NCBI RefSeq assembly: GCF_013426895.1
Contig: NZ_AP023174.1
Location: 496,001 to 560,000 of the forward strand
Direction of reading: 5' to 3'
Source of the DNA: Paraburkholderia largidicola
GTDB taxonomy: Bacteria; Pseudomonadota; Gammaproteobacteria; Burkholderiales; Burkholderiaceae
Length of the DNA stretch: 64,000 nt
Shown here piece by piece: positions 37,125 through 46,471 of this stretch. Position numbers and translations under genes: made by a program. The notes beneath the pieces were generated by a model. That model had not been told where the DNA came from and ran no database searches. It worked only from the letters and a program-made list of their open reading frames with translations. The stretch's first letter is position 1. Every line of letters starts with the position of its first letter.

Positions 37125-37427
37125 TCATTCGTAACCGAGCTTGTGGCCGACGACGGGCGCGAAGAACAGACCGATCACGCAGCCCGCCACCTTGCCTTCG
37201 AGTTCCGCCGCCGCCACGTGTGAACTCGTCATGTGCGTGAGCAGATCCAGCAGCTGCGGCAAGCAATAGATACATGCCGCAGCGATGAAACACTGCTCGA
37301 CCGTCGAGATGCGCCAGCCGCGCTGAAACGCGAGGATCGCGCCAATCACGCGCAGCACGCCGAATACGACCAGCGCGCCTACAGCGGCCTGTTCGCGGAT
37401 CAGATAGTCGGGAAGGAATTCGCCCAT
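37125..37427 (-). CDS. Small membrane protein of unknown function
   Basis: The 100-residue protein starts MGEFLPDYLIREQAAVGALV after a strong AAGGGGG site. It has about three hydrophobic segments (around 15-32, 40-60 and 78-95). I recognise no family. It is convergent with copD, 50 bases apart, and monocistronic. Confidence 0.75.
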   Translation of the reverse strand: MGEFLPDYLIREQAAVGALVVFGVLRVIGAILAFQRGWRISTVEQCFIAAACIYCLPQLLDLLTHMTSSHVAAAELEGKVAGCVIGLFFAPVVGHKLGYE

Positions 37428-37664
37428 GACAGCCCCCTTTGTTCGAATGGTTGTTTGCGTACCATTCAGCAAGGAGTGGGCCAAGCGTTGCGGTGCCCCC
37501 GTGCACCGGGCTGAAACGCTTGTCCGGCAAGGGTTTGCGCGGTGAGCGTCGACGGCAGGAGAACCGCGAAAAAGCCTCACGCGCCAACTGTGTAACGTTA
37601 CTGATACGCCGCGCGCGCGGCGTGCCGCCGTAACGTCTTCGACACGGCTATGGGTTGTCAGATG

Positions 37665-37692
37665 ACAAACGCCGCCCGAAGGCGGCGTTTGT
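37665..37692. terminator. Hairpin between dgoD and the small membrane protein gene
   Basis: ACAAACGCCGCC and GGCGGCGTTTGT form a perfect 12-bp stem around CGAA. It lies 30 bases after the dgoD stop on the minus strand. The T tract is short on either side (GTTTGTCATC on minus), so termination is likely but not certain. Confidence 0.7.
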
Positions 37693-37721
37693 GTTTCATG
37701 CGCGAGACCGTGACTCGCTGC

Positions 37722-38870
37722 TTACCACTCGGCGACGCTGCCGTCCGCATGACGCCACACCGGATTGCGCCAGCGATGGCCGACCTTCGCCATTTCGCGC
37801 ACCTTCTCCTCGTTCACTTCGATGCCGAGACCCGGGCCTTGCGGGATCGACACGAAGCCGTCTTCGTATTTGAAGACTTCCGGGTTCTTGATGTAGTCGA
37901 GCAGATCGTTGCCCTGGTTGTAGTGGATGCCGAGGCTCTGTTCCTGGATGAACGCGTTGTAGCTGACGGCGTCGATCTGCAGACAGGTCGCGAGCGCGAT
38001 CGGGCCGAGCGGGCAGTGCAGCGCGAGCGCGACGTCATACGCTTCCGCCATCGACGCGATCTTGCGGCACTCCGTAATGCCGCCCGCGTGCGATGCGTCC
38101 GGCTGGATGATGTCGACGTAACCGCCCGCGAGAATGTGCTTGAAGTCCCAGCGCGAATACAGACGCTCACCGAGCGCGATCGGCGTGCTGGTCTGGTTGA
38201 CGATGTCGCGCAGCGCCTCGACGTTTTCCGACAGCACCGGCTCTTCGATGAACATCAGCTTGAACGGATCGAGTTCCTTCGCGAGCACCTTGGCCATCGG
38301 CTTGTGGACGCGGCCGTGGAAGTCCACGCCGATGCCGACGTTCGGGCCGACCGCTTCGCGCACGGCCGCGACGTTATTGATGACGCCTTGCACCTTGTCG
38401 AACGTGTCGATGATCTGCAACTCTTCGGAGCCGTTCATCTTCACGGCCTTGAAGCCGCGATCGACGACAGCGCGCGCATTGTTCGCGACGTCGCTAGGAC
38501 GGTCACCGCCGATCCACGAATAGACCTTGATGCGGTCGCGCACCTGGCCGCCGAGCAGCGTATGCACGGGCACGCCGTGGAACTTGCCCTTGATATCCCA
38601 CAGCGCCTGATCGACGCCGGCGATTGCGCTCATCGAGATCGGGCCGCCGCGATAGAAGCCGGCGCGGTACATCACTTGCCAGTGATCTTCGATGTTGCGC
38701 GGGTCCTTGCCGATCAGGTAGTCAGAGAGTTCGTCGACGGCGGCCGCGACGGTATGCGCGCGGCCTTCGACGACCGGCTCGCCCCAGCCGACGATGCCCT
38801 CGTCGGTCTCGATCTTCACGAAGCACCAGCGCGGCGGAACGATAAATGTCTCGATTTTGGTGATCTTCAT
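37722..38870 (-). CDS. dgoD: D-galactonate dehydratase
   Basis: The 382-residue enolase-superfamily enzyme dehydrates D-galactonate to 2-keto-3-deoxygalactonate. The magnesium ligands known for the E. coli enzyme fall at the same numbers: Asp183 ([11 protein letters not shown]), Glu209 (MFIEEPVL) and Glu235 (ALGERLYSR). His185 is the acid catalyst, and SHAGGITE is typical. The start follows AAAGGAG. It is divergent from a GntR regulator, with an 18-base palindrome between. The kinase, aldolase and transporter of the pathway are not in the window. Confidence 0.96.
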   Translation of the reverse strand: MKITKIETFIVPPRWCFVKIETDEGIVGWGEPVVEGRAHTVAAAVDELSDYLIGKDPRNIEDHWQVMYRAGFYRGGPISMSAIAGVDQALWDIKGKFHGVPVHTLLGGQVRDRIKVYSWIGGDRPSDVANNARAVVDRGFKAVKMNGSEELQIIDTFDKVQGVINNVAAVREAVGPNVGIGVDFHGRVHKPMAKVLAKELDPFKLMFIEEPVLSENVEALRDIVNQTSTPIALGERLYSRWDFKHILAGGYVDIIQPDASHAGGITECRKIASMAEAYDVALALHCPLGPIALATCLQIDAVSYNAFIQEQSLGIHYNQGNDLLDYIKNPEVFKYEDGFVSIPQGPGLGIEVNEEKVREMAKVGHRWRNPVWRHADGSVAEW

Positions 38871-38998
38871 GGCGGGAGCGTCTCCTTTGCTTGCAAAGCC
38901 GATTGCAGTTGATGGCCGCGGCACGCCTGTTCGTACCGCGTGTGGGCGTCGGCGGCGCGGCAGTTGAGGAGCCACATCCTACAACAAAATCGCCTTTA

Positions 38999-39016
38999 AA
39001 TACTATTAATAGTATT
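38999..39016. promoter_or_regulatory. Perfect 18-base palindrome, candidate operator of the divergent GntR regulator
   Basis: AATACTATTAATAGTATT reads the same on both strands and lies within an AT-only stretch in a GC-rich intergenic region, 129 bases upstream of dgoD and 135 bases upstream of the GntR gene. Its position fits control of dgoD by the neighbouring FadR-type repressor. Confidence 0.7.
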
Positions 39017-39150
39017 ATTTCGTGAAAGGTTTTGTCCGGTGACGATGGGTTTCGCCGACGCGATCACCGATAATCGCGGGCGGTCCGCGTTAGCGCATCG
39101 CGCGGTGCTGGACAACAGATCAACCCACAATCAGCGTCAGGAGAACCGAC

Positions 39151-39828
39151 ATTCAGCGAGATCTGCACGGCCGCGTGGCGTATCTGCTCGGCACAGCCAT
39201 CCTGCGCGGCGACTACGCGCCCGAATCCATCCTGCCGCGCGAAGCGGAGTTGATGGAGACGTTCGGCGTCAGCCGCACGGTGTTGCGCGAAGCGTTGCGC
39301 ACGTTGACGTCGAAAGGGCTGATCGAATCGCGACCGCGCGTGGGAACGCGCGTGCGTCCCAAGCCCGCGTGGAATCTGCTGGATGTGGATGTGCTCGACT
39401 GGTATTCGCGCGTGGCACCCGCGATGGATTTCGCGCTCAAGCTGCAGGAAATGCGCGAGATGATCGAGCCGTACGCGGCTGCGCTCGCCGCCGCATCGCA
39501 CAGCGACGCGACGTTCGGCGCGCTGGATGCCGCGCATTCGGCGATGGTCTCGGCGCGCAATGTCGACGAATGGGTGCGCGCCGATCTGCAATTCCATCTG
39601 AGCGTGCTTACCGCGTGCAGCAACGAACTGCTGATACCGCTCGGCACACTGATCGAGCGTACGCTGGAAGCGCAACTGCGGTTGAACGCAAAACGCGCCG
39701 ACGTGTTCAACGCGTCGCTGGCCGAGCATACGGCCGTGTTCGAAGCGATCCGCGATCGCGATGCGCCGCGCGCGCGTCACGCGATGGCGTCGTTGCTCGG
39801 CGTGACGCGCGGGCGGATCGAGGGCTGA
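39151..39828 (+). CDS. dgoR: GntR/FadR-family regulator (DgoR-like), probable ATT start codon
   Basis: The 225-residue protein has an N-terminal winged helix (GDYAPESILPREAELMETFG, then VSRTVLREALRTLTSKGLIE) and a FadR-type ligand domain with the metal/ligand segments EMREMIEPYAAALAA, DLQFHLSVL and EHTAVFEAI. No ATG, GTG or TTG lies at the right place. AGGAGA at 39139-39144 is six bases before ATT at 39151, and translation from there restores QRDLHGRVAYLLG, the usual start of this subfamily. A GTG at 39175 is 30 bases from the site and would cut helix 1. It is divergent from dgoD and likely represses it. Confidence 0.85.
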   Translation: MQRDLHGRVAYLLGTAILRGDYAPESILPREAELMETFGVSRTVLREALRTLTSKGLIESRPRVGTRVRPKPAWNLLDVDVLDWYSRVAPAMDFALKLQEMREMIEPYAAALAAASHSDATFGALDAAHSAMVSARNVDEWVRADLQFHLSVLTACSNELLIPLGTLIERTLEAQLRLNAKRADVFNASLAEHTAVFEAIRDRDAPRARHAMASLLGVTRGRIEG

Positions 39829-39855
39829 TTCGAGGCAGGCTGAAACGCGTGCGGC

Positions 39856-41394
39856 TCAATCCATCGCCGCATGCGCGACCGATTCGTCGGGCACTTTGCG
39901 CGAGGGGCGTATCAGCAGCACGAGCGGGATCACGGCCAGCGTCGCGACGAACATCAGCTTGAAGTCGTTGAGATAGGCGATCATCGCGGCCTGCTGGGTG
40001 ATCGACACATCGAGCACGGCCATGTCCATGCGCGAACCCGTCGCGAGGATCGGCGCAACGACAGGATTGAACGCCGTCACGTTCGCGGCAAGATCCGAAT
40101 GCGAGACCTGCGTGTTGCGCGTGAGCATCGTCTGCACGATCGAAATGCCGATACTGCTGCCGATATTGCGCATCAGGCTATACGTGGCGGTGCCGTCGGC
40201 GCGCAACACGGGCGTCAGCGTCGAGAAGGTCAGCGCGCTCAGCGGCACGAACACGAGACCGAGGCCGAAGCCCTGAATCACGCCCGGCCACACGATATCC
40301 GACTCCGACAGCACGATCGTGTATTGCATCATCTGCCAGAGCGCGAATGCCGATACGACGAAGCCCGCAAGCAGCATCAGGCGCGCGTCGATATGTTTGA
40401 GCAGGCGTCCCGCGAACAGCATCGCGATCATCGTCCCCGCGCCGCTAGGCGCTGTCACGAGACCCGTCGTCGCGACGGGATAGTTCATCAGGTTCTGCAG
40501 CATCGGCGGGAGCAGCGCGCGCGTCGCGTACATCACCGCGCCGATGATGAAGATGAAAAACGTGCCCGTCGCGAAGTTGCGGTCTTTCAGCAATTCGTAC
40601 TTGAAGAACGACGTCTTGCCGACGGTCGCGGTATGCGCGATGAAGAACGCGAAACTGATCGACGCGATCAGTGCTTCGATCACGATCTCATGCGAGCCGA
40701 ACCAGTCGAGCTGTTCGCCGCGGTCGAGCATCGCCTGCAACGCGCCGATCGCGAGGCCGAGCGTCGCGAAGCCGAACGCGTCGAACTTCGCGTCGTGCTT
40801 CGGTTCGCGTGTCGGAAGGAAGGTCAGTATGCCGAATAGCGCGAACGCGCCGATTGGCACGTTGATGAAGAATACCCAGCGCCAGTTGTAGCTGTCGGTG
40901 AGCCAGCCGCCGAGCGTCGGTCCGAGAATCGGGCCGACCATCACGCCCATGCCCCACACGGCCATCGCCTGGCCCTGCTTGTCGCGCGGATTGATGTCGA
41001 GCAGGATCGATTGCGACAGCGGCACGAGCGACGCGCCGAAGATGCCCTGCAACAGCCGTGACGCGACGATCTGCGTCAGCGTCTCGGACAGCCCGCACAA
41101 CGCCGATGCGATCGTGAAGCCGCCCACGGCGAACATCAGCAGACGCTTGACGCTGAGCCGGTCGGACAGCCATCCGGTCAGCGGCGTCGCGATCGCGGCA
41201 GCCACGATGTACGACGTGAGCACCCACGTGATTTCATCTTGCGATGCCGACAGCGTGCCCTGCATATGCGGGAGCGCGACGTTGGCGATGGTGCTGTCGA
41301 GTGTCTGCATCAACGTCGCGAGCATGATCGCGATCGTGATCATCGGACGGTTCAGCTCGACGGCGGGTTTTGCTGCCGGCGAATCGGAGGCCAT
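39856..41394 (-). CDS. DHA2-family MFS multidrug exporter (EmrB/QacA type)
   Basis: The 512-residue protein has 14 predicted helices. Marks include LDSTIANVALPHMQGTLSAS in helix 1, WVLTSYIVAAAIATPLTGWL, and the motif C-like GPILGPTLGGWLTDSYNWRW. These place it with EmrB-type drug exporters. A divergent MarR regulator starts 147 bases away with two perfect 12-base palindromes between. No EmrA-type adaptor is adjacent. Confidence 0.93.
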   Translation of the reverse strand: MASDSPAAKPAVELNRPMITIAIMLATLMQTLDSTIANVALPHMQGTLSASQDEITWVLTSYIVAAAIATPLTGWLSDRLSVKRLLMFAVGGFTIASALCGLSETLTQIVASRLLQGIFGASLVPLSQSILLDINPRDKQGQAMAVWGMGVMVGPILGPTLGGWLTDSYNWRWVFFINVPIGAFALFGILTFLPTREPKHDAKFDAFGFATLGLAIGALQAMLDRGEQLDWFGSHEIVIEALIASISFAFFIAHTATVGKTSFFKYELLKDRNFATGTFFIFIIGAVMYATRALLPPMLQNLMNYPVATTGLVTAPSGAGTMIAMLFAGRLLKHIDARLMLLAGFVVSAFALWQMMQYTIVLSESDIVWPGVIQGFGLGLVFVPLSALTFSTLTPVLRADGTATYSLMRNIGSSIGISIVQTMLTRNTQVSHSDLAANVTAFNPVVAPILATGSRMDMAVLDVSITQQAAMIAYLNDFKLMFVATLAVIPLVLLIRPSRKVPDESVAHAAMD

Positions 41395-41415
41395 GAGGCG
41401 GGGTCTTTAAAATAG

Positions 41416-41442
41416 TAAGCATGCTTAGTATATCGGCCGATA
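41416..41442. promoter_or_regulatory. Two adjacent 12-base palindromes between the DHA2 exporter and MarR genes
   Basis: TAAGCATGCTTA (41416-41427) and TATCGGCCGATA (41431-41442) are each perfect palindromes, three bases apart. They lie 22-48 bases upstream of the exporter start on the minus strand, over its expected promoter. They are good candidates for MarR dimer sites. Confidence 0.65.
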
Positions 41443-41508
41443 CTTCTTATGCATACGCTGAGTTTCCCGGAGTCGTCGTGCGTCGGGCGTTTTGTGGGCT
41501 TCGAGAAA

Positions 41509-41541
41509 TTGGCGCTGCGCGCGTCTTCGTATAATCGCGCG
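41509..41541 (+). promoter_or_regulatory. Promoter of the marR-type gene giving a probable leaderless mRNA
   Basis: A perfect -10 hexamer TATAAT lies at 41530-41535, and only six bases (CGCGCG) separate it from the ATG at 41542. TTGGCG at 41509-41514 could serve as -35 with a short 15-base spacer. Transcription starting the usual 6-7 bases after the hexamer would begin at the A of the start codon. No ribosome-binding site is present. Confidence 0.6.
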
Positions 41542-41985
41542 ATGAAAACCCATTTCGACGAGCGCTTCGGCTTTCTCATTTCGGATGTCGGCCGGCTGGT
41601 CGGCAAGCGGTTCGACGACCTCGCGCGGCTGTCGATCGATCTGACGCGCGCGCAGTGTCGGGCGCTCGCCTATCTGTCGTTCTACGGCGATATCAACCAG
41701 GCGAGGCTCGCGGATTTGCTGGAGGTCGCGCCCATTTCCGCCGGCCGGTTGCTGGACCGGATGGAGGAGGGCGGCTGGATCGAGCGCTTAGGCAATCCGC
41801 GCGACCGGCGCGAGAAGCAGATCCGGATAACGGAGAAGGCGGAAAGGACGCTCGATGAAGCCAAGCGGGTCGGCGATCAGGTCGCGGCCGAAGGGCTGAG
41901 TGGCTTGACCGAGGAAGAAACGAAGCAGCTGATTTCGTTGCTGCAGAAGGTGCGGGGGAATTTGACGAGGATCGTCGATAAGTGA
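41542..41985 (+). CDS. MarR-family transcriptional regulator
   Basis: The 147-residue protein has the MarR layout: N-terminal dimer helix, HTH INQARLADLLEVAPISAGRL, wing with NPRDRREKQIRITEKAERTL (the DxR motif of MarR wings), and a C-terminal helix. It is divergent from the DHA2 exporter and probably represses it. ATG 41542 gives a standard MarR start; an in-frame ATG at 41449 would add 31 residues. The bidirectional terminator at 42047 follows. Confidence 0.93.
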   Translation: MKTHFDERFGFLISDVGRLVGKRFDDLARLSIDLTRAQCRALAYLSFYGDINQARLADLLEVAPISAGRLLDRMEEGGWIERLGNPRDRREKQIRITEKAERTLDEAKRVGDQVAAEGLSGLTEEETKQLISLLQKVRGNLTRIVDK

Positions 41986-42046
41986 GGCGGGTACGTTCGA
42001 CTGGATCGCTTGCGCGAACCTCGAATTTTCCTGGCTGAGCTGGAAA

Positions 42047-42087
42047 TGAAAAAGCCGCTGTTTCGTGAGAAACAGCGGCTTTTTTTG
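42047..42087. terminator. Bidirectional terminator between marR-type gene and tRNA-Met
   Basis: AAAAAGCCGCTGTTTC and GAAACAGCGGCTTTTTTT form a long near-perfect stem around GTGA. T tracts flank it on both strands, so it can end both the MarR transcript and the oppositely oriented tRNA transcript. Confidence 0.93.
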
Positions 42088-42091
42088 AAGC

Positions 42092-42168
<77 letters not shown>

Positions 42169-42257
42169 GAAAGAAGCGAGATTATGAAGATGCCGGCGGG
42201 GGCTGTCAACCCCCGCGCGACAACTTTTTGCGAGAACTCCGGTTACCTACGCCGCGC

Positions 42258-43916
42258 TCAATCCTGAGCGTAGATATTGGAGTCTTTGGTCTCCCGCACG
42301 AAAAGCAGACCGATCACGAAGGTGGCCAGCGCGATGATGATCGGATACCACAGCCCCGAGTAGATATTGCCCTTCGCCGCGACGATCGCGAACGCCGTCG
42401 CTGGCAGGAAGCCGCCGAACCACCCATTGCCTATGTGATACGGCAGTGACATCGACGTGTACCGGATCCTCGTTGGGAACATTTCGACCAGCATCGCCGC
42501 AATTGGCCCATACACCATCGTCACGTAGATCACGAGGATGGTCAGGATCACGACGGTCATCGGCCAGTTGATCTGCGATGGATCGGCCTTTGGCGGATAG
42601 CCGGCCGCCTTCAGGGCGGTGCCCAGGTTCTTGTCGAACGCCTTGCCCGCGTCCTTGGCGTCGGCGGCCTTGCCGTCATAGGTATCGATGGTCGTGTCGC
42701 CAACCTTGATCTGTGCCAGCGTGCCGGCCGGCGCCGCCACGTTGTCGTAGTTCAGACCGGCTTTCGACAGCGCGCCTTTCGCGATATCGCAGGAACTCGT
42801 GAACTTCGACGTGCCGACCGGGTTGAACTGGAACGAGCATTCGTCCGGATTGGCGATCACGACGATGGGCGACTTCTGCGTCGCGGCTTCGAGCGCCGGG
42901 TTCGCATAGTGCGTCAGCGCCTTGAACAGCGGGAAGTACGTCAGCGCCGCGATCAGGCAACCCGCCATGATGATCGGCTTGCGGCCAATCCGGTCGGACA
43001 GCGAACCGAAGAACAGGAAGAACGGCGTGCCGATCAACAGTGCGATCGCGATCAAGATGTTCGCGCTAGCGCCATCGACCTTCAGCGTCTGCGTCAGGAA
43101 GAACAGCGCATAGAACTGGCCTGTGTACCAGACAACTGCCTGGCCAGCCGTCACGCCGATCAGAGCCAGAATGACGATCTTCAGATTCTTCCATTGGCCG
43201 AACGCTTCAGACAGAGGAGCCTTCGACGTCTTGCCTTCAGCCTTGATGCGTTCGAAAGCCGGCGACTCGTGCAGTTGCATCCGGATCCACACCGAGATGC
43301 CCAGAAGCACCAGCGATGCGACGAACGGAATGCGCCAGCCCCATGCGCCGAATGCGTCTTCGCCCATTGCCGTGCGCACGCCGAGAATCACGAGCAGCGA
43401 CAGGAACAGGCCGAGCGTTGCCGTCGTCTGGATCCACGCCGTGTAGAAGCCGCGACGGTTGGCGGGTGCGTGTTCCGCGACGTAGGTCGCGGCGCCGCCG
43501 TACTCGCCACCGAGGGCGAGACCCTGCAGCAGGCGCATCGCGATGAAGATCACCGGCGACGCCATGCCGATCGCTGCATAGCCCGGCAGGAAGCCGACCA
43601 CGCAGGTGGACAGGCCCATGATCACGATCGTGATCAGGAACGTGTACTTGCGCCCGACCATATCGCCGAGCCGCCCGAACACCAGCGCGCCGAACGGACG
43701 CACCGCGAAACCGGCCGCGAAGCCGAGGAGGGTGAAGATGAACGCGGCTGTCGGATTGACGCCAGAGAAAAAGCTCTTGCTGATGAAGGCCGCCAGCGAG
43801 CCGGCCAGATAAAAGTCGTACCACTCGAAAACCGTGCCCAACGATGACGCGAAGATTACCCGTTTCTCTTCTTTCGTCATCGGCGCGTGCGAGATTTGCC
43901 CGCTTACGGTAGCCAT
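42258..43916 (-). CDS. MHS-family MFS metabolite:proton symporter (ShiA/ProP-like) with large inserted loop
   Basis: The 552-residue protein has 12 helices. N-terminal SLGTVFEWYDFYLAGSLAAF and the motif GRLGDMVGRKYTFLITIV identify the metabolite-proton symporter group. Family members are usually 430-450 residues. Here about 110 residues from roughly 345 to 455, with two Cys (ECSFQF and SCDIAKG) and many Thr, Lys and Asp, are inserted between helices 8 and 9 and should face the periplasm. Substrate unknown; dicarboxylates, osmolytes or shikimate are typical. It stands alone. Confidence 0.92.
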   Translation of the reverse strand: MATVSGQISHAPMTKEEKRVIFASSLGTVFEWYDFYLAGSLAAFISKSFFSGVNPTAAFIFTLLGFAAGFAVRPFGALVFGRLGDMVGRKYTFLITIVIMGLSTCVVGFLPGYAAIGMASPVIFIAMRLLQGLALGGEYGGAATYVAEHAPANRRGFYTAWIQTTATLGLFLSLLVILGVRTAMGEDAFGAWGWRIPFVASLVLLGISVWIRMQLHESPAFERIKAEGKTSKAPLSEAFGQWKNLKIVILALIGVTAGQAVVWYTGQFYALFFLTQTLKVDGASANILIAIALLIGTPFFLFFGSLSDRIGRKPIIMAGCLIAALTYFPLFKALTHYANPALEAATQKSPIVVIANPDECSFQFNPVGTSKFTSSCDIAKGALSKAGLNYDNVAAPAGTLAQIKVGDTTIDTYDGKAADAKDAGKAFDKNLGTALKAAGYPPKADPSQINWPMTVVILTILVIYVTMVYGPIAAMLVEMFPTRIRYTSMSLPYHIGNGWFGGFLPATAFAIVAAKGNIYSGLWYPIIIALATFVIGLLFVRETKDSNIYAQD

Positions 43917-44143
43917 ATGTCGTCTCCAGTATTGATATCAGTCGCGGCGCGCCTGGTCGGGCGTGTCCGTGTAGCGATTATTGGAGTGGAAACTTACGGC
44001 GTTCTGACTCGGGAAGGGTTTGTTTGAGAGCGACGAAATTGATGGAAAATCGGTCTTAATGTCACAACGTCCGCGATTGCACCCTGTATCGCGGCGAAAT
44101 CGACGAAATTTGATTGCTGACTAAAATGGACAAAACTGACGGA

Positions 44144-45691
44144 TTAGGGTAAGTCCCGTGCACGATCCAGCATGTTTAAGCTGACACGAACGAGCGTTCC
44201 CGCAAGGCGTGGCGACGTCTGATAGACATTGTCTTCGATGGTGAGCGTGCCGCCGTGCACCGTCGCGATCTCGCGGACGATCGCGAGACCCAGACCGCTG
44301 CCGTCGCCTTCACGCCCGAGAATCCGGTAGAAGCGCTCGACCACGCGTTCGCGCTCGGCAGCCGGAATGCCCATGCCCGTGTCCTCCACTTCCAGATGAG
44401 CCATGTGGGCAGCGTCGTCGCGCCGTACCCGCACGGTGATCCGTCCGCCAGCGGGTGTGTAGCGGATCGCGTTGTCGATCAGGTTCGACAGCATCTCGCG
44501 CAGCATCACGGGGTTGCCTTCCACTTCAATCGCTTCTTCGGGCGTCTCCGGGCCTTCGTAGCCGAGGTCCATCTGCTTCGCGAGCGCCGGCTGGACCCAG
44601 TCGCGCACGGCGCTGCGGGCAACGTCGCCAATCTCGACGGGCGTGAAGATCTGGCCGGACATGCGGTTCTCCGCGCGCGCGAGCGCGAGCAGTTGCGTGA
44701 CGAGCCGCGCGGCGTGCTCCGAACTCGTCGCGATCTGTTCGAGCGAGCGATGCACTTCCGCCGACGCATCCTGCCGCAGCGCCAGCTCGGCTTGCGTGCG
44801 CAAGCCCGCGAGCGGTGTTTTCATCTGATGCGCGGCGTCGGCGATGAAGCGCTTTTGCAGTTCCATGTTCTGTTCTAGACGCGTCAGCAGATCGTTGAAC
44901 GACGTGACGAGCGGCTCGATTTCCGGCGGCGCGCGGCGTGCTTCGAGCGGCGACAGATCGTCGGGGCGCCGCGCGCGGATATGCGCCTGCAGCGCGTGCA
45001 GCGGCGCAAGACCGCGCGACAGGCCGAACCAGACGAGCAGGATCGCGAGCGGGAGGATCACGAACTGCGGCAGGATCACGCCCTTGATGATGTCGTTGGC
45101 GAGCGCGCTGCGTTTGTCGAGCGTTTCGGCCACCTGCACGAGCACGGGCTGCGCGCCCGGCGTCTGCGGAAACTCGACGGTCGTGTAGGCGACGCGGATG
45201 TCGTTGCCGCGCACCATGTCGTCGCGAAACTCGACGATGCCCGGCTGCGGCCGGTCTTCCTCGCGCGGCAGCGGCATGTCGCGGTCGCCTGCCACCAGCT
45301 CGCCGCGCGTGCCGAGCACCTGATAGAACACGCTATCTATATTGTCGGCGCGGAGAAAGTCACGCGTCGAATCGGGCAGCGTCAGCTCGGCGATGCCGTT
45401 GACGGGATGAATCTGCCGCGCGAGCACATAGGCGTCGGTTTCGAGCGCGCGATCGAACGGCCCGTTCGCAATCGACTTCGCGACCAGATATGTGACGGCC
45501 AGGCTCATCGGCCATAGCAGCAGCAACGGCGCGAGCATCCAGTCCAGGATCTCGCCGAACAGCGAACGCGGACGCGCCTCGGCAGCCGCCTCGGTTTCAT
45601 CGGGCGGCGCGAAAGGATTCGCGTAGCGCGCGTCGCGGACTTCATCGAGATCCGCCGCGTGCGCCGTGGCGCGCGGTGCGCGGACGGACAT
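44144..45691 (-). CDS. Sensor histidine kinase (TctE/QseC type)
   Basis: The 515-residue kinase has two membrane helices (about 43-66 and 195-218) around a periplasmic sensor of the TctE/DUF-like type, then HAMP, HisKA with the phospho-acceptor in FIADAAHQMKTPLAGLRTQ, and HATPase with NLIDNAIRYTP, EDTGMGIP and GDGSGLGLAIVREIA. The N-terminal 35 residues are charged and cytoplasmic. It starts nine bases after the response regulator stops. Partners of TctE-like kinases often control tricarboxylate uptake, but no tct genes are here. Confidence 0.94.
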   Translation of the reverse strand: MSVRAPRATAHAADLDEVRDARYANPFAPPDETEAAAEARPRSLFGEILDWMLAPLLLLWPMSLAVTYLVAKSIANGPFDRALETDAYVLARQIHPVNGIAELTLPDSTRDFLRADNIDSVFYQVLGTRGELVAGDRDMPLPREEDRPQPGIVEFRDDMVRGNDIRVAYTTVEFPQTPGAQPVLVQVAETLDKRSALANDIIKGVILPQFVILPLAILLVWFGLSRGLAPLHALQAHIRARRPDDLSPLEARRAPPEIEPLVTSFNDLLTRLEQNMELQKRFIADAAHQMKTPLAGLRTQAELALRQDASAEVHRSLEQIATSSEHAARLVTQLLALARAENRMSGQIFTPVEIGDVARSAVRDWVQPALAKQMDLGYEGPETPEEAIEVEGNPVMLREMLSNLIDNAIRYTPAGGRITVRVRRDDAAHMAHLEVEDTGMGIPAAERERVVERFYRILGREGDGSGLGLAIVREIATVHGGTLTIEDNVYQTSPRLAGTLVRVSLNMLDRARDLP

Positions 45692-45700
45692 GGAACGCCT

Positions 45701-46471
45701 TTACTTGAAGTAGTGGCTTGCGGGCATGGCAGCGGGCGCGTCAGAAGGCTCGGACTGCTGCGCCGGCGTCTGGGGCGCAGCCTGACTTCCCGTTTGCGCG
45801 GCCGGCGCGGCCTTCTCAAGACAGTAACCCAGCCCGCGCACAGTGATGATGCGCACGCCGCTCGGTTCGATCTTCTTGCGCAGCCGGTGCACGTAGACCT
45901 CGATCGCGTTGTTGCTGACCTCTTCGCCCCATTCGCACAGGTGATCGACCAGCTGTTCCTTCGACACCAGCCGCCCGATCCGCTGCAACAGGACTTCGAG
46001 CAATCCTAGCTCACGCGCGGACAGATCGATAACCTGCTCATTGGCATAGGCAATCCGGCCGACCTGATCGAACGACAGCGAGCCGTGCCTGACGACGGTC
46101 GGGCCGCCGCCCGCGCCGCGCCGCGTGAGCGCACGCACGCGCGCTTCGAGTTCGTTCAGCGCGAAGGGCTTGGCCATGTAATCGTCGGCGCCCAGATCGA
46201 GGCCTTTTACGCGCTCGTCGACGCTGTCGGCTGCCGTCAGGATCAGCACGGGTACGTTCGAATTGCGCGCGCGCAAACGCCGCAGCACTTCGAGGCCGGA
46301 CATTTTCGGCAGGCCCAGATCGAGGATGACGAGGTCGAAAGTCTGCATCGACAGCGCGGTATCCGCTTCGGCTCCCGTCTTCACATGGTCAACGGCGTAT
46401 GCCGATTGGCGGAGTGATCGGACGAGACCGTCCGCGAGTATGCTGTCGTCTTCGGCAATGAGAATTCGCAT
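45701..46471 (-). CDS. OmpR-family response regulator
   Basis: The 256-residue protein has a receiver domain with the acidic pocket AEDD, phospho-acceptor Asp51 (LVILDLGLPKMSG) and Lys101 (DDYMAKPF), then a winged-helix trans_reg_C domain (LSARELGLLEVLLQR, then NAIEVYVHRLRKKIEPSGVR). A 35-residue Ala/Pro/Gln-rich tail follows. The start at MRILIAEDDSILADG is the family one. First gene of the two-component operon with the kinase. Confidence 0.95.
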   Translation of the reverse strand: MRILIAEDDSILADGLVRSLRQSAYAVDHVKTGAEADTALSMQTFDLVILDLGLPKMSGLEVLRRLRARNSNVPVLILTAADSVDERVKGLDLGADDYMAKPFALNELEARVRALTRRGAGGGPTVVRHGSLSFDQVGRIAYANEQVIDLSARELGLLEVLLQRIGRLVSKEQLVDHLCEWGEEVSNNAIEVYVHRLRKKIEPSGVRIITVRGLGYCLEKAAPAAQTGSQAAPQTPAQQSEPSDAPAAMPASHYFK

